Below, in pieces: positions 10,422 through 19,629 of a stretch of DNA of 24,207 bases (the first letter of the stretch is position 1; the number at the start of each line of letters is the position of its first letter). The notes below the pieces were generated by a model that saw only the letters and a program-made list of their open reading frames with translations, was not told the DNA's origin and did no database searches. The position numbers and the translations under genes were made by a program. This stretch comes from Chara braunii (Eukaryota > Streptophyta > Charophyceae > Charales > Characeae), in the NCBI GenBank assembly GCA_003427395.1, contig BFEA01000324.1, positions 1-24,207 on the forward strand. Direction: 5' to 3'.

Positions 10422-11158
10422 CGACACTCAAGTGTCGGCTGACACGCGCCTTGAGGGTTAATCTCTCAACGCTGGACAACCGCCATGCGCGGTTGAAGAC
10501 CACACCCTCTTCTGCACCATGTGCAGAGGGGTTAAGTAGACAGCTTTAAGCTGTCGTGGCGATCGAACATCAAGGGGTTTGACTTTGACGGCTGTCATGG
10601 ACTACAACATCCAATCATACAACTCTAAAAAAACAAGGGTAAGAAGGGAATCCCCCTTTTCTTTCAAGACACAATCTGGTTAACCCTTATGCTCAATTAC
10701 AGTAGGTCTCTCAAATACTCAGGGCGCGTATAAGTATATAAGGGTTAATTATATAGGACGATCACTTCTCACAGTCACAGTGGGGTTCCTCTCAACCATA
10801 TATGTATGTAATCGCAAGCAGTCACATCCAGAAGCCGAACCACAACCGTACTTGCAATCACATCAAAGATTCATCCAGAAGTCCACACACTACACGGGGT
10901 CAACTTCGACCATTCCTGGCACTCATACCCCTCGCTTTAGCCATACAAGCCTCACTCATGCAACTCTTAAGTAAGTACTCAGTACTTTTGTTGGATGATC
11001 ATTCAATAAAGTCCGGGTGAAAACACAACAAAACAGTTCAATCACAAGGCTAAAGTCTTTAGGTTGAGTGACAGGAGTGAATTGGAGTTGAATCGTAAAC
11101 CGATGAATCGGCAACCGACCTGTTATCAGTGATAACAGAAGGTGATCCTTGTGGATCA
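10422..11158. repeat. second field of perfect inverted repeats
   Basis: Perfect stems occur at 10422-10437 (7 bp, 2-nt centre), 10477-10495 (7 bp), 10511-10527 (7 bp, CAT loop, extendable with wobble pairs), 10539-10555 (8 bp), 11100-11111 (5 bp), 11120-11138 (9 bp, 1-nt centre) and 11143-11158 (6 bp, 4-nt loop). Style and loop sizes match the field at 662-2562, although the stem sequences are unrelated. No gene is present. Confidence 0.6.
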
Positions 11159-11419
11159 AGCTGAAACTAGTCCCAGTCCTGAATCAAACAGTCCAAAGGA
11201 CCTGTAACACAAAACAAGTCAATCCCAGGCTAAATTCTATAAGTCTATGAGGAATAGTCCCCATATCACGATCTTACTCAAATCATCCTGATTAACTAAG
11301 TCTAAGTCTACCCTCAAGCAGTGCCCAAAGCAAAGGTAGACCAATGGCAGAATCTTCCCTATTCAGGGTGGATCGCCATAATCGCCACCTGTCAAAATAT
11401 AATCTATCTCCTCTAAATT

Positions 11420-11790
11420 AGAAAAATTTCGGCAGCGCTTCCCGTAGGAAAAATGCATTTTCACAATTTATATCAGCCCGAATATGAAACCAAAAATAGT
11501 CTTTGTCTCTCCAAAGTCCAATTTTGTCTAACTCCCTGATTTAGCAAAAATTTGGGCAGCATTCCCTTCAGAAAAGGAGACTTTCCATATTTTTACTAAG
11601 TCATATATAAACTTTAGACAAGTTGAACTTTAAAGTCAAAAATTGACTAACTCCCTGGATTTGTAGAAATTTCGGCAGCGCTTCCCGTAGGAAACGTGGC
11701 TTATCAAGATTTATACAAGCCCAAGTAGAAGAAAAGACCCCAGAAAATGCAGAAATCGATCTAAGTAAAAAAACTATCTCAGGAAATGCA
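11420..11790. repeat. tandem repeat of about 120 bp, three units
   Basis: The marker AAATTTCGGCAGCGCTTCCC (or AAATTTGGGCAGCATTCCC in the middle unit) starts at 11424, 11548 and 11667. Units two and three are preceded by CTAACTCCCTG, and all are followed by GTAGGAAA or CAGAAAAG and A/T-rich sequence. The same marker appears once far outside the 927-bp repeats, at 236. Confidence 0.75.
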
Positions 11791-11999
11791 GAAATTGAAT
11801 CTAACTCCTATAGCTCTAGCACGTGGCGAGCCACTACAGCAACTACCTATCAACTCAAACTCAGACTAGGTAGTGATGCCACTCAGCCACCTGCAAGTTA
11901 AACCACAAAGGTAAATACTCTCACCAACCCCAGGTTGACTTAGCAAACATTGGTTCATAGTCTTTCAGTGTTTTAACCCTTTATACCCTGCTTATATAG

Positions 12000-12841
12000 G
12001 GCATTGGGACCGGTCATTCATCTTAGAAACAATGCCAACCCTCTGCCTTAGTTATACACGAACAGGTTGCATAACTACTTTTCTCTTCATTGGGCATGTG
12101 ACTAAGCTATTCATCTTAAAAACCATGCTTAGTCGCCCTGAACTATTTAAATAGCCCGATTATATATATCTTTCTGCACCTTAGTCTTCAAAAGGAGGGC
12201 GTAGGGCTGAGCCATTCATCTTAGGAACAATGCTCAGCCTGCCCAAGTTACCTTCAGTTATAACTCTCGATTATACTCTCTTCCCTTGTGATAAGGCTAT
12301 AGCCAGACCATTCATCTTAGAAACAATGCCTGACTAGCCTTGTTCGCATAGAAGTACATATATATACACACAACATTATAGAGATTTATATTCCCTTGTT
12401 ATCATTATGATCCTGAGGCCTCAGACTTAGACCATTCATCTTAGAAACAATGTCTAGTCCTCTGGCCCTGAATCCTCCCTCAGAATAAAACAATCAAGGA
12501 GAGATGAGTCATTCATCTTAGATTCAATGCTCAGCTCCCCCTTTTTCAGCATACAAAAAAAACAGAGTACCCTGGGTCTGACCTAGAGACTATTCAGAAA
12601 CCACCCAAGTAAACAGCGACTAGACCATTCAACTTAGAAACAGTGTCTGATCCTCAAAAGTCAAGCAAGCAATACCCCTCTGAAGTAAGTAGTCAGACCT
12701 TCATCTTAGAAACAATGTCTGAAACAACTAAAGAAACACAGCAACCAAGTCATTCATCTTAAAAACGATGCTTGGTCCCTCTGAAAACAAAACAAAACAT
12801 CGCAGTCAGGCCATTCATCTTAGAAACAATGCCTGACCCTA
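12000..12841. repeat. array of ten hairpins: conserved core, covarying stems
   Basis: Ten copies of a core close to CATTCATCTTAGAAACAATG start near 12015, 12107, 12213, 12309, 12433, 12510, 12626, 12699, 12751 and 12812. CATT and AATG at the core ends can pair, leaving a loop of about 12 nt (CATCTTAGAAAC). The flanks extend the pairing with a different sequence at nearly every copy: GACTAAGC/GCTTAGTC (12100-12134), GGCTGAGC/GCTCAGCC (12205-12239), AAGGCTA/TAGCCTT (outer stem, 12293-12341), TAGAC/GTCTA (12428-12456), TGAG/CTCA (12505-12533), AGAC/GTCT (12622-12648), TCAGAC/GTCTGA (12693-12722), ACCAAG/CTTGGT (12744-12776) and GTCAGGC/GCCTGAC (12805-12837). A single pyrimidine is typically bulged between outer and inner stem. 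The first copy has only a weak stem. Spacing is irregular (about 55-125 bp). Spacers carry other palindromes such as CTATTTAAATAG and CTGAGGCCTCAG. The active strand is unknown; relative to gag the array lies in the leader. Confidence 0.85.
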
Positions 12842-14214
12842 TAAGACCCGTTCAATCGTAAGCAAACTGCATTCCTCCCAGCCTTCCCCCACATGCAACC
12901 CCTTGTGATAATCTGTTTTTATGCCATCAAAGAAACTGAAACTGCCATTATACATGCATTCCTTTAGTTAGTCTGATCTCTGTCATGGAAGTCAACCCAA
13001 AAAGTTAGAGTAAGTGTTGTATACAGCCCAATCAATCAATACATAGGGAGGTGTATAAATAGGGGGTACACTGAGTTTATAAGGGAAAGTAAAGGTTACC
13101 CCTGAGTTCCGGTAGAGCTCCCGCAATCGGTGGGGCGAACCTCCCACAGAGGCCTTGGCGCGGATTACGGGTTGCAATCCCGTCTGCCGCCTTCCTCTCA
13201 TAACCAAAAGACCAGACGGCAGAAGTTGATAGCTTTGAGACTCTCAGATATCAGAGAGGTGCACTCCGACTCGAGTGAGAGGGCCTCGATATCTAGATAC
13301 GCCTGAGGGTCCCGCAATGGTGGTCAACTGCACAACAACTCGGTCAACCGAAACCAAGATGTCGACCATTGACTCCCCGACGTCTACCCACTCGCAACAA
13401 GGCTCCTTTTCGTTGACTTTAGTTATCCTGCCCTGCCCATGGGCCGAAGTCCGGTGGTCCTCGCTCAGAAACCTGATTGTAATTCAGAGCACAGTCCCCT
13501 AACATCTCGTACTGAAATAGCAACGTGGCTCAACTAGCCATGCAATAGGAGAGTGCGCACCCCCTGTCGTGTATCCCTCATGGAGCCCCGACCGACATTT
13601 GTCTCATAGTTGGACTCACGCCGCCTCAGCCTGCATGGTGAATATTGCACCATCCATCAGCTAAACCTCCAAGTCTGTGCCTGTCGGGACGAAAGGGCGC
13701 ACCATAAACGGCCAAGCCCGTCTCCCTTCAGCAGGTCTGTTGCTACCCCAGCCCACTAGTCAAGCTACATTCCAGCTAGAGCTCGGGCCCGCAGCCACCA
13801 TGGTTGGCTTCACTTCCTTCCTTGGTGGAATATTCGTTGTACTCGCTAGCAGCTACACTTTGCAGTCACTGCAGTCTCATCCCTCACTCCCCAGCTCGTG
13901 ACCCGGAGTATTGCTGGCCACAGGTAAGCTCTGCACCTTCGCAGACAATCTACAGTTTCTCTGCTGCAATTTTACTTCGGCGAGCCGGGCCCCACACCAA
14001 CCAGCAGGTAAGACATTTGGCTCTTCGGCTGTTCCTCCACCTCCCCGTTCCAATGGGATAGCAGGATACGACTTGCAGACAAGTTCGNCGNCCGTGACNT
14101 GCCTCTTCCCTCGGCGGGTCTACANCTCTACNGGCTACGGAACACTTCCCGCCAGCGATCTGAGAAAGATCGGAGTGAATCCTCCGATGGAATACGACTC
14201 GCTTCAGTCACCAG
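12842..14214. other. internal non-coding stretch
   Basis: No gene is recognised. The plus strand becomes C/T-rich towards the right. Donor-like CAGGTAAG sites occur at about 13921 and 14005. A patch of isolated Ns lies at 14088-14132. Frames are short and show no family motif. Confidence 0.35.
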
Positions 14215-14287
14215 GTAAGTACTTCCCAACGCCCCATTTTCCCTACTGCTTCTATCTCTACTAACTATTGTCCCAATCTAACCGCAG
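14215..14287 (+). other. intron-like segment (GTAAGT...TACTAAC...GCAG)
   Basis: A 73-nt segment has a strong donor (CAG/GTAAGT), a pyrimidine-rich body, a perfect TACTAAC branch-site sequence at 14259-14265 and an acceptor CCGCAG ending 14287, 22 nt after the branch motif. These are the textbook signals of a short spliceosomal intron. No convincing exon protein is seen on either side, so it may be a relic, an intron in non-coding RNA, or chance in C/T-rich DNA. Confidence 0.35.
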
Positions 14288-16054
14288 ATTCCCACTCGCC
14301 CGCCCTCAGAATACTAATTTCGATCTTTCACTCGCTTTTTTCCGTTAAGAGACGGGCGAGACCGGCCCTGTTCAACACCGCCATAACCAGCACTGTATCC
14401 GGAGTCGCTCCTACTGTCTGGCGCCCCACACCAAGCCTACACTATCAGCCCCCCTATGTTCATGTGCCCGCATCCGAGCAGAGTTGAATACTAACATACG
14501 CGACGTCGTCACTAGTGCCTGCCCGCCTGTGTGCACCAGGTACGTCCTCTCTCCTCCAACCGTTTTCCTTTGCCTCTGCAGTCGACTCCAGCCAGGTAGG
14601 TGCCCGGCCCGTTTCTTCTCCCTACCTGTCGAAAGGTAAAATGAACCTTCTACTGGATCACGACCAGGTACCCTGCAGCTTGCCACCGCAGCCTGCTCCT
14701 CGGTTCTCCCCACATCGCCGCCTTAGTCCAACAGATGTCTACCCTTCCTTCCTCTCTCTCTCTCTGCGCGCACGTCTGCTGCAGAAGGTCGTGCCCCATC
14801 TAAACCTGTACGAAAAGAAAAAAAGACAACAAAAGAGAATGAATCTTCCGCCAAAACGCGGTAAGATACATCATTGTTGTAAACCTCCCCCCACACTGGC
14901 TTCCACGCCAATCTAAGTTTGGATTCAGGGTCGCCCACCTCTAAACCCCCTACTTTATTTCCTCCCTCGTCCGATCCCCCTTTCTCTACCTTTGCCATAG
15001 CTTCGCGCAACCTATTTTCCTACTAACTTCTAACTTACCAACTCCCTGCTAAAACTAACTACAGAATCAGATTCACCTAGGCCTAAAACGCCCGTCTACT
15101 ATCCTCCCTCGCTCATTTCCATCAAGAAACGAGCGAGGTACAACGCTTTCTACTTCCCCCCATAGCCGGCTTCGACCATCTTCCCGCACGTCTTTTTCTT
15201 CCTAGCTCTCTATCTACTAACCTTTGTCTAAAACTAACTTTATCCTCGCATTCGCCTCCACCCAAAACCCCTATTCCGACACCTTCCCCGTACGATTCTG
15301 TTGAGGGTCGCGCGGGCTTCCCTCTCTCCGCTGCGCCCTGCTTGCCTCCTCGCCATCTCTAATCCTAAATGCACCTGGCTACGTATGCCACCCAGGTACA
15401 CCCCCCCCTCGACTTTCCCTCTTCGTTCCTTCGCCCTCCGGCACTCCGCTCTCTGCTGCTTAGTGCAGCCTGGCCGTACCCACCGTGGCCACACTACGGC
15501 CTGCCTCCTTCGCCACCTCGTGCTCCGTTCTTCCCCGCTGCGCCGCTACTCCACGTCGACGCCCGTCGCCCGCTGCTACACAGCGCTGCCCGGTACTGCC
15601 CGTACCGCTGCCCTTGCTGATCTATCTCCTCCACCTGTTGCTTCAGCGCCCGTCCGACGACCATTCCACCGCACTCCGACCATCGTCCCTCCTGCGCTAC
15701 GCTGTCCCGCTGCCTATCTACTCTGCCCGTGGCAGCCCGGTGCGCTAGCAATTCCACCCTGCGGTTGCCCGGTATCGCACGACTGTGCTTGCGCCCATTA
15801 CCCACCACTACCCGTAGGGGGAGGGGACCAAAGGGGGAGCACAGTGACGGGCCCATCGAGGGAGCCCGGGCCTGATGCTACCTATCGGCTGGCCCCTTGC
15901 CGATACCACCCACCTGCTGGTAGGTGCAGCTCCCGCCTGTCCCCTCATCGAAGGCTTGAGCACAGATGTGGCTGCTACGGGGTTCCCCGCGGTACTATAA
16001 AGGGGTAACTTCGGCTTAGTCACGGCAATAGTTTGTAAGGAAACCTCAGGCAAC
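14288..16054. other. C/T-rich stretch with repeated splice-like motifs
   Basis: TACTAAC recurs at about 14490, 15021 and 15215. AGGTA donor-like sites recur at about 14538, 14593, 14667, 15136 and 15393. A CTCGCTC/GAGCGAG hairpin lies near 15105-15137, with a related one near 14330-14357. The long open plus-strand frame at 15301-16008 is Pro/Arg/Ser/Cys-rich and compositional, with no domain. I see no recognisable gene. The last bases before the right terminal repeat would be the primer-binding region of a minus-strand element, but match no common tRNA 3' end that I know. Confidence 0.35.
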
Positions 16055-16981
16055 CCGCGAATACAACGCACCCCCGTGCGACCCTATATCAACCCCGGTA
16101 CCGCGTCCGAAACGGAACGCGAAGAGGGGGAAAGCAAAAACCAAAAATAAGAAGAGGTATAAGAAAAATAACTTAATAAATAAGAAAAACCAAACTGGGA
16201 AAAAGGGAGAGGAACTACAAACACCTCGCCTCCCCCGTGGGTCGGGCCCGCCGCCGCGCCCATTAACAAAACCGAGGGGGATAGCCCCATTGGGCCCTCA
16301 ACTCCTCAGGTTTTGCTCCACGCTGCTCCGCTGCCGCTGCGCCGACGCCCCGTTGGCGTCGATCCCCGGACCTTCGTATCGTCAACCCAATGCCGTAACT
16401 TATAGGGCTAAGCCCAAGCCTGAGGCTAATATCCGCGGAGTGCCATATAAGACAGTACGGCGCTGCGCTCAGGGCCAGGAAAATTGGTCTGAGCCTCATC
16501 TCAGCCTACAGCCGTGCGCGCGGCCGCCCGACGTCTGCGCCGACTTACCAAGCTGCACCACGGCCGCCACTCGCGCCACTCTGCGTGCCAAGACCTACCG
16601 CAGTCACACTGTCGCCTTTGTCGCCGCCGTCGAGGTCGTCCTCCGTGCGCACGCGTAACTCAATCAAACGTACCAACAAAAGAAAAATACCCTTAAATCC
16701 TAGTCTAATCAAGAATAAACAAAAAAAAAAATAAAGACTAAAAATAGAAACAAACCGCCTGGCGCCCGCGCCGGCTTTATAATCAACGATAGAAACAGAA
16801 TCATGCACGCCTCAAACTTGCCCGCCCACACACTCTTTGTTCTTGTCAACTATCCGGCCATCGTAACCATACAGACGCAGCCACGCCTCGCGCGGTATAC
16901 TTAACTTTAAGCCAAACTCATTTTTCTGTCATTTGCGAAAACCAGGGCGGATACCCTTGTAAGGGTATTCACGCCGACAGC
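16055..16981 (-). repeat. right long terminal repeat candidate (5' LTR)
   Basis: This is the partner of 2707-3633, of the same net length. The TATA-like boxes (minus-strand TATAAG at about 16399-16404; plus-strand CATATAAG at 16444-16451) and the terminal hairpin are conserved. If the element is read from the minus strand, this copy would hold the promoter for the long leader, the 236-codon ORF and gag. Confidence 0.65.
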
Positions 16982-17026
16982 GCGGCCCCTTTGAGTTTTG
17001 CTTGTGGCGACAAAAACTTTTTGCAA

Positions 17027-17171
17027 GGCTGGGGCCGTGTACTTGCGGTTTAACAAGCCACAATTTTAGGAAACGTATGGGCCATGACAGGACCGCCCAA
17101 ACTCTTCCGACTAGACACGTTTCTACTCTATTTTTTTTCCGTGGCCGATAGTTGGGCCAAGTACTGGTGGT
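17027..17171. mobile_element. degenerate TTAA-type MITE, third family copy
   Basis: The right end is CCAAGTACTGGTGGT followed by TTAA (17172-17175), identical to the right ends of the two elements inserted in the LINE. The body shares TTTTAGGAAACGTA, an ACAGGA.CGCCCAAA segment, GACTAGA and a T-run with the element at 21425-21591, and the subterminal GGCCGATAG.TGGGCC matches the element at 21070-21270. The left inverted repeat is eroded (only a GTACTT trace near 17038), so the left edge is approximate. Confidence 0.6.
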
Positions 17172-17325
17172 TTAAGCAAGGGGGGGGAGGGCCTAGGGTA
17201 TATGGTTTATCGGAGCACTTTCCCCACTGCGGTCGGGGTCAGAGATTACGAGCTCAGTATGAGAATAGCCCACCACATAGTACAGAGTGATGCTGAAGTA
17301 GTCAAGAGATGGATAAGTACAGGAC

Positions 17326-17363
17326 CTGTCTCTTATACACATCTAGATGTGTATAAGAGACAG
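17326..17363. other. Nextera mate-pair junction sequence (artefact)
   Basis: The 19-nt Tn5 mosaic-end sequence CTGTCTCTTATACACATCT is followed directly by its reverse complement. This is exactly the synthetic junction adaptor of Nextera mate-pair libraries. It is not natural DNA. Sequence left of 17326 and right of 17363 may come from places kilobases apart and should not be assumed contiguous. Confidence 0.97.
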
Positions 17364-17473
17364 GTGTAAGGGCGCGACTCGGATCGCGTTCACACGTATT
17401 CTCGCGCGGCGTTCGCGGGGTCAATCCCCATTTCGTTTAATTGCTTCGGATTATGCAAGATGCGACCATATCA

Positions 17474-17476
<3 letters not shown>

Positions 17477-17506
<30 letters not shown>
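17477..17506. repeat. poly(C) tract followed by A-rich run
   Basis: Thirty C residues run straight into AAAGAAAAAAAA. A second, longer tract of the same layout lies at 21734-21793. Confidence 0.9.
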
Positions 17507-17508
<2 letters not shown>

Positions 17509-17594
17509 AGAAAAAAAAGTGTCCTTTGTTGACAAGATCCAGTTTTTTGTTAGATTTAGCAACATGAGGTCTCAGGTTCACGCTAGAGACAGCA

Positions 17595-17785
17595 TGTGAT
17601 GCGCAACCCCACACCCCGCGCGCTGTTCCCTAGTTCGAATGCCGATCAGAGTATTTAGGGGTGTGGCCGAAGATTTTGGCTGGTGGTGGGGTTGAATCGC
17701 CTGGGCGGAACGGGAGATTCTTGTTTCGAGCCGAGGGTTGCCCTCAGGGTTTCGAACTGTCGCGAAGACGCGAGCTCGACTGATC
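17595..17785. repeat. dispersed repeat X, copy A
   Basis: About 190 bp similar, in direct orientation, to 23928-24112. Shared blocks include TGTGAT.CGCAACC, GCCGATCAGAGT, GGNCGGAACGGGAGA and TCGAACTGTCGC. There is no ORF of note. On the minus strand CAGTTCGAAACCC resembles a Pol III B box, but no matching A box is clear, so a SINE origin is only a guess. Confidence 0.6.
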
Positions 17786-18323
17786 TCCCTGGTTATCGGG
17801 TGTCTCGGATCTCCTGTGCGCAGGAAGGCGGAGAGAAAGGGGCGGTGTTGGCACCAATCCCAGGCGTACGCGCGACGTTAAGATCGGAAGAGGATTGGGG
17901 AAGGGAGGAGGGTCCAACACACTCATGCATCCATGCAGACAGTCGACACCCAGCGATCCCCACAAACATGCCTGTAAGCGCCCACACACACACTCATCCA
18001 GCCCTCCTGGATAATGAGACATTCAACAGCCATAGACTCTCATACCACAACATGCATTCAGCAGAATACCCACACTGCGGGACCTTGCACACAACACACT
18101 TGGGCAGAGCAGCAATGGAGATAAAAGCAAGTTCCTCAATACACAAAAATTCCTTACACGGCTGGCCGCCCTGGGCCCAGCCCCCAGTCCATCAGAACCA
18201 CCAACAACTAAAGCCGCAAGGCCCTGCCGCTGCCGGCGTCCGATCTCCACCGCTCAGTCCCTCCGACTGTCTTACCCCAAGTCTATTGCTAAGCCTGCCC
18301 GACGTCCTCACTCCGCCCGTCAC
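17786..18323. other. stretch without recognised gene
   Basis: Open frames exist on both strands, including a long plus-strand frame covering 17683-18429, but composition is Ser/Pro/His-rich and no motif is visible. AGATCGGAAGAG at 17881-17892 matches the first 12 bases of an Illumina adaptor and then diverges. Confidence 0.3.
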
Positions 18324-18770
18324 TTGGGCTTGTCAAGCCTGTTCGACGCCGCAGACCTCGCGCATAGCTCGCACAACATTGCAGCCGAGATCAAAGAGAG
18401 GGAGAGGAAGGGGATGCGAGAATTTATAGCGCTGAAGGCGGCGGGGTGTCAGCGTGAGATGCGGGCAGCACAGGGTGTAGACGAGCAGGACAGAAGAATG
18501 GCCAAGGTTCCGGAAAGATCGAAGGATGCGAGTCGAGCGTTCTGTGTGTTTGGGGTGGTTGTTCAAGTGGTACGCGCTCCCGCTTTCACCGCATTGATCC
18601 GACCATCTCAATCACACAGCCAATCGCTCACGATGATGGGTAAGGAGAGGATCGGACTTCGTTCGAGGGAAGAAGGAGAGGCAAGCAAGAAGGGAGTGCG
18701 CAGCAAGAAGGGAAGATGGCGTGGGGATGCCAAGTGGGAGACCGGGTTTACGCGTCATGCAAAAAATTGA
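18324..18770 (+). pseudogene. possible exon fragment, unknown protein
   Basis: A plus-strand frame of about 148 codons contains a stretch of natural-looking protein at its start: LFDAADLAHSSHNIAAEIKE followed by a charged helix (about 18330-18470). It then becomes low-complexity and Arg/Lys-rich. The first in-frame ATG (about 18413) is after the best part, and the neighbouring frame upstream (SLLLSLPDVLTPPV) has similar character, so an exon boundary or frameshift near 18320 is likely. I recognise no family. It could be a host gene fragment or a chance frame. Confidence 0.25.
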
Positions 18771-19080
18771 AAAACAGCCGCGCGCGAAAAAATAAAAATT
18801 CCCAGCTACACTAATTCCTAACTGTTTCTTGAATTTCTCGGCGCGGTCGCTAACCGACCGTGCTTACCGATTTAAATTTCTGTATTGGGACAATGGACCC
18901 GATTTCCAGCAGATGCTGCTCCCCACCAATAGCATGGAGCTACCAGCGAAGACTGCTGGGTGTGGGTGCTCTCAACACACCTAACAGTTCCCGCAGATTT
19001 TGTTAGGAAAAAAAAAAAAAGAAACGATCAGGCTCAAGGGGGGGTGTAGGGCTGCCTTTAAGATTTTTCTCAAGTCAAAG
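18771..19080. other. stretch without recognised gene
   Basis: Mixed-composition DNA with a small CGGTCG/CGACCG hairpin near 18844-18860 and a 13-nt A-run at about 19008. Nothing else is supportable. Confidence 0.4.
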
Positions 19081-19135
19081 GTAGTGGAACGAGCCCCATT
19101 CACTGAACCAAGATCGCCATGGATACAAGGCCTTG

Positions 19136-19240
19136 CCACACCACTCTCGAAATGCGAAAAAGACAAAAATGTGGTGTGCATCTGGCCATGTGCTAGGGGG
19201 AAGTTCGTTCTCATTTTGCACAATACGAGAGGTGGTGTGT
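19136..19240 (+). repeat. fold-back unit of about 100 bp, copy 1
   Basis: The ends are inverted (CACACCAC-TCTCG at left, CGAGAGGTGGTGTG at right, one indel). The interior shares AATGCGAAAAAGACAAAAATG, a GGTGTGCATCT..CCATGT block and TTC..TCTCATTTTGCACA with the unit at 19530-19629. It is probably a small MITE or a hairpin RNA locus. No coding potential. Confidence 0.6.
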
Positions 19241-19309
19241 GGATGCCCACAGTCCAAGTTTGCTTCCTACCCTACTTATGCTAAGTACAAGCAAAATACG
19301 CTTCCTACC

Positions 19310-19470
19310 TGTCATATGTTTTGTCTTTTTGCATTTGGTGAGTGGTGCGCCGCAGGGCCTTGTCGCGCCACACTGCCGACCAAACTTGCAAAATGTGAAC
19401 GTATCTCGTGCTAGGAACTTGACAGGTGCACCCAACATATTTTTGTCCTTTTCGCATTTGGCTCCACATC
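19310..19470 (-). repeat. inverted fold-back units, partial copies
   Basis: Read on the minus strand this region repeats the same theme twice: AAATGCGAAAAGGACAAAAA..TTCACATTTTGCAA from about 19461 to 19384, and AAATGCAAAAAGACAAAA from about 19337 to 19320. Orientation is opposite to the flanking copies at 19136 and 19530. Confidence 0.5.
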
Positions 19471-19529
19471 TGGCTCCTCCTCCTAGGTGTCCCGACGCTG
19501 CTGCAGTTGGAGATAACGGGTAGAGCATT

Positions 19530-19629
19530 CCACTACTCTCGACATGCACAAAAGACAAACCATGGCGGTGCATCTTTCCATGTTCGAGCGGAAGATTCAC
19601 TCTCGTTTTGCACATTTGGAGAGTAGTGG
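19530..19629 (+). repeat. fold-back unit of 100 bp, copy with perfect ends
   Basis: The terminal 11 bases are perfect inverted repeats (CCACTACTCTC / GAGAGTAGTGG), and the match continues imperfectly through ATGCACAAAA against TTTTGCACAT. A wider 10-bp inverted repeat, GGTAGAGCAT (19519-19528) with ATGCTCTACC (19692-19701), encloses the unit. The sequence after it (GTAGTGGAGCGAGGCCC) resembles GTAGTGGAACGAGCCCC at 19081. Confidence 0.65.

Larger units (their letters stand above)
2707..16981 (-). mobile_element. 14.3-kb candidate Gag-only LTR retroelement
   Basis: Two 927-bp direct repeats (2707-3633 and 16055-16981, constant offset 13348) bound 12.4 kb of internal sequence. The only family-level match inside is a Gag-like frame with a zinc knuckle on the minus strand, so the element is taken as minus-oriented. 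An intact ORF lies upstream of gag and a coding remnant downstream. I found no reverse transcriptase, protease or integrase motif in any frame. Caveats: the repeats lack a clear TG...CA pair (the minus-strand 5' end could be TGTCGG, but the other end is CGCGG), no convincing primer-binding site or polypurine tract abuts them, and no target duplication is clear. The hexamer CCGACA sits just outside the left repeat and also at the right end of both repeats. A Gag-only (TR-GAG/LARD-like) element is the best fit. A segmental duplication around a degraded element is the alternative. Confidence 0.55.

Noticed and set aside
12000-12841. CRISPR-like reading of the hairpin array
   Set aside because: The window is eukaryotic, spacing is irregular, and what varies is the paired arms of each repeat rather than unique spacers between identical repeats.
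12000-12841. Hammerhead-type ribozyme repeats
   Set aside because: The cores lack the CUGAUGA and GAAA catalytic boxes in the required arrangement; there is a single stem-loop, not a three-way junction.
13167-13183. tRNA T-arm (ACGGG-TTGCAAT-CCCGT)
   Set aside because: The stem and 7-nt loop fit, but the loop is TTGCAAT rather than TTCRANY, and no A box, D-arm or anticodon arm lies upstream.
15301-16008. 235-codon plus-strand open frame
   Set aside because: The product is Pro/Arg/Ser/Cys-rich, other frames are open too, and no domain is visible. It looks like a result of C-rich composition.
17881-17892. Illumina TruSeq adaptor start (AGATCGGAAGAG)
   Set aside because: Twelve bases match, but the next base differs from the adaptor and no further adaptor sequence follows. 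Suspicious given the Nextera junction nearby, but not enough to call.
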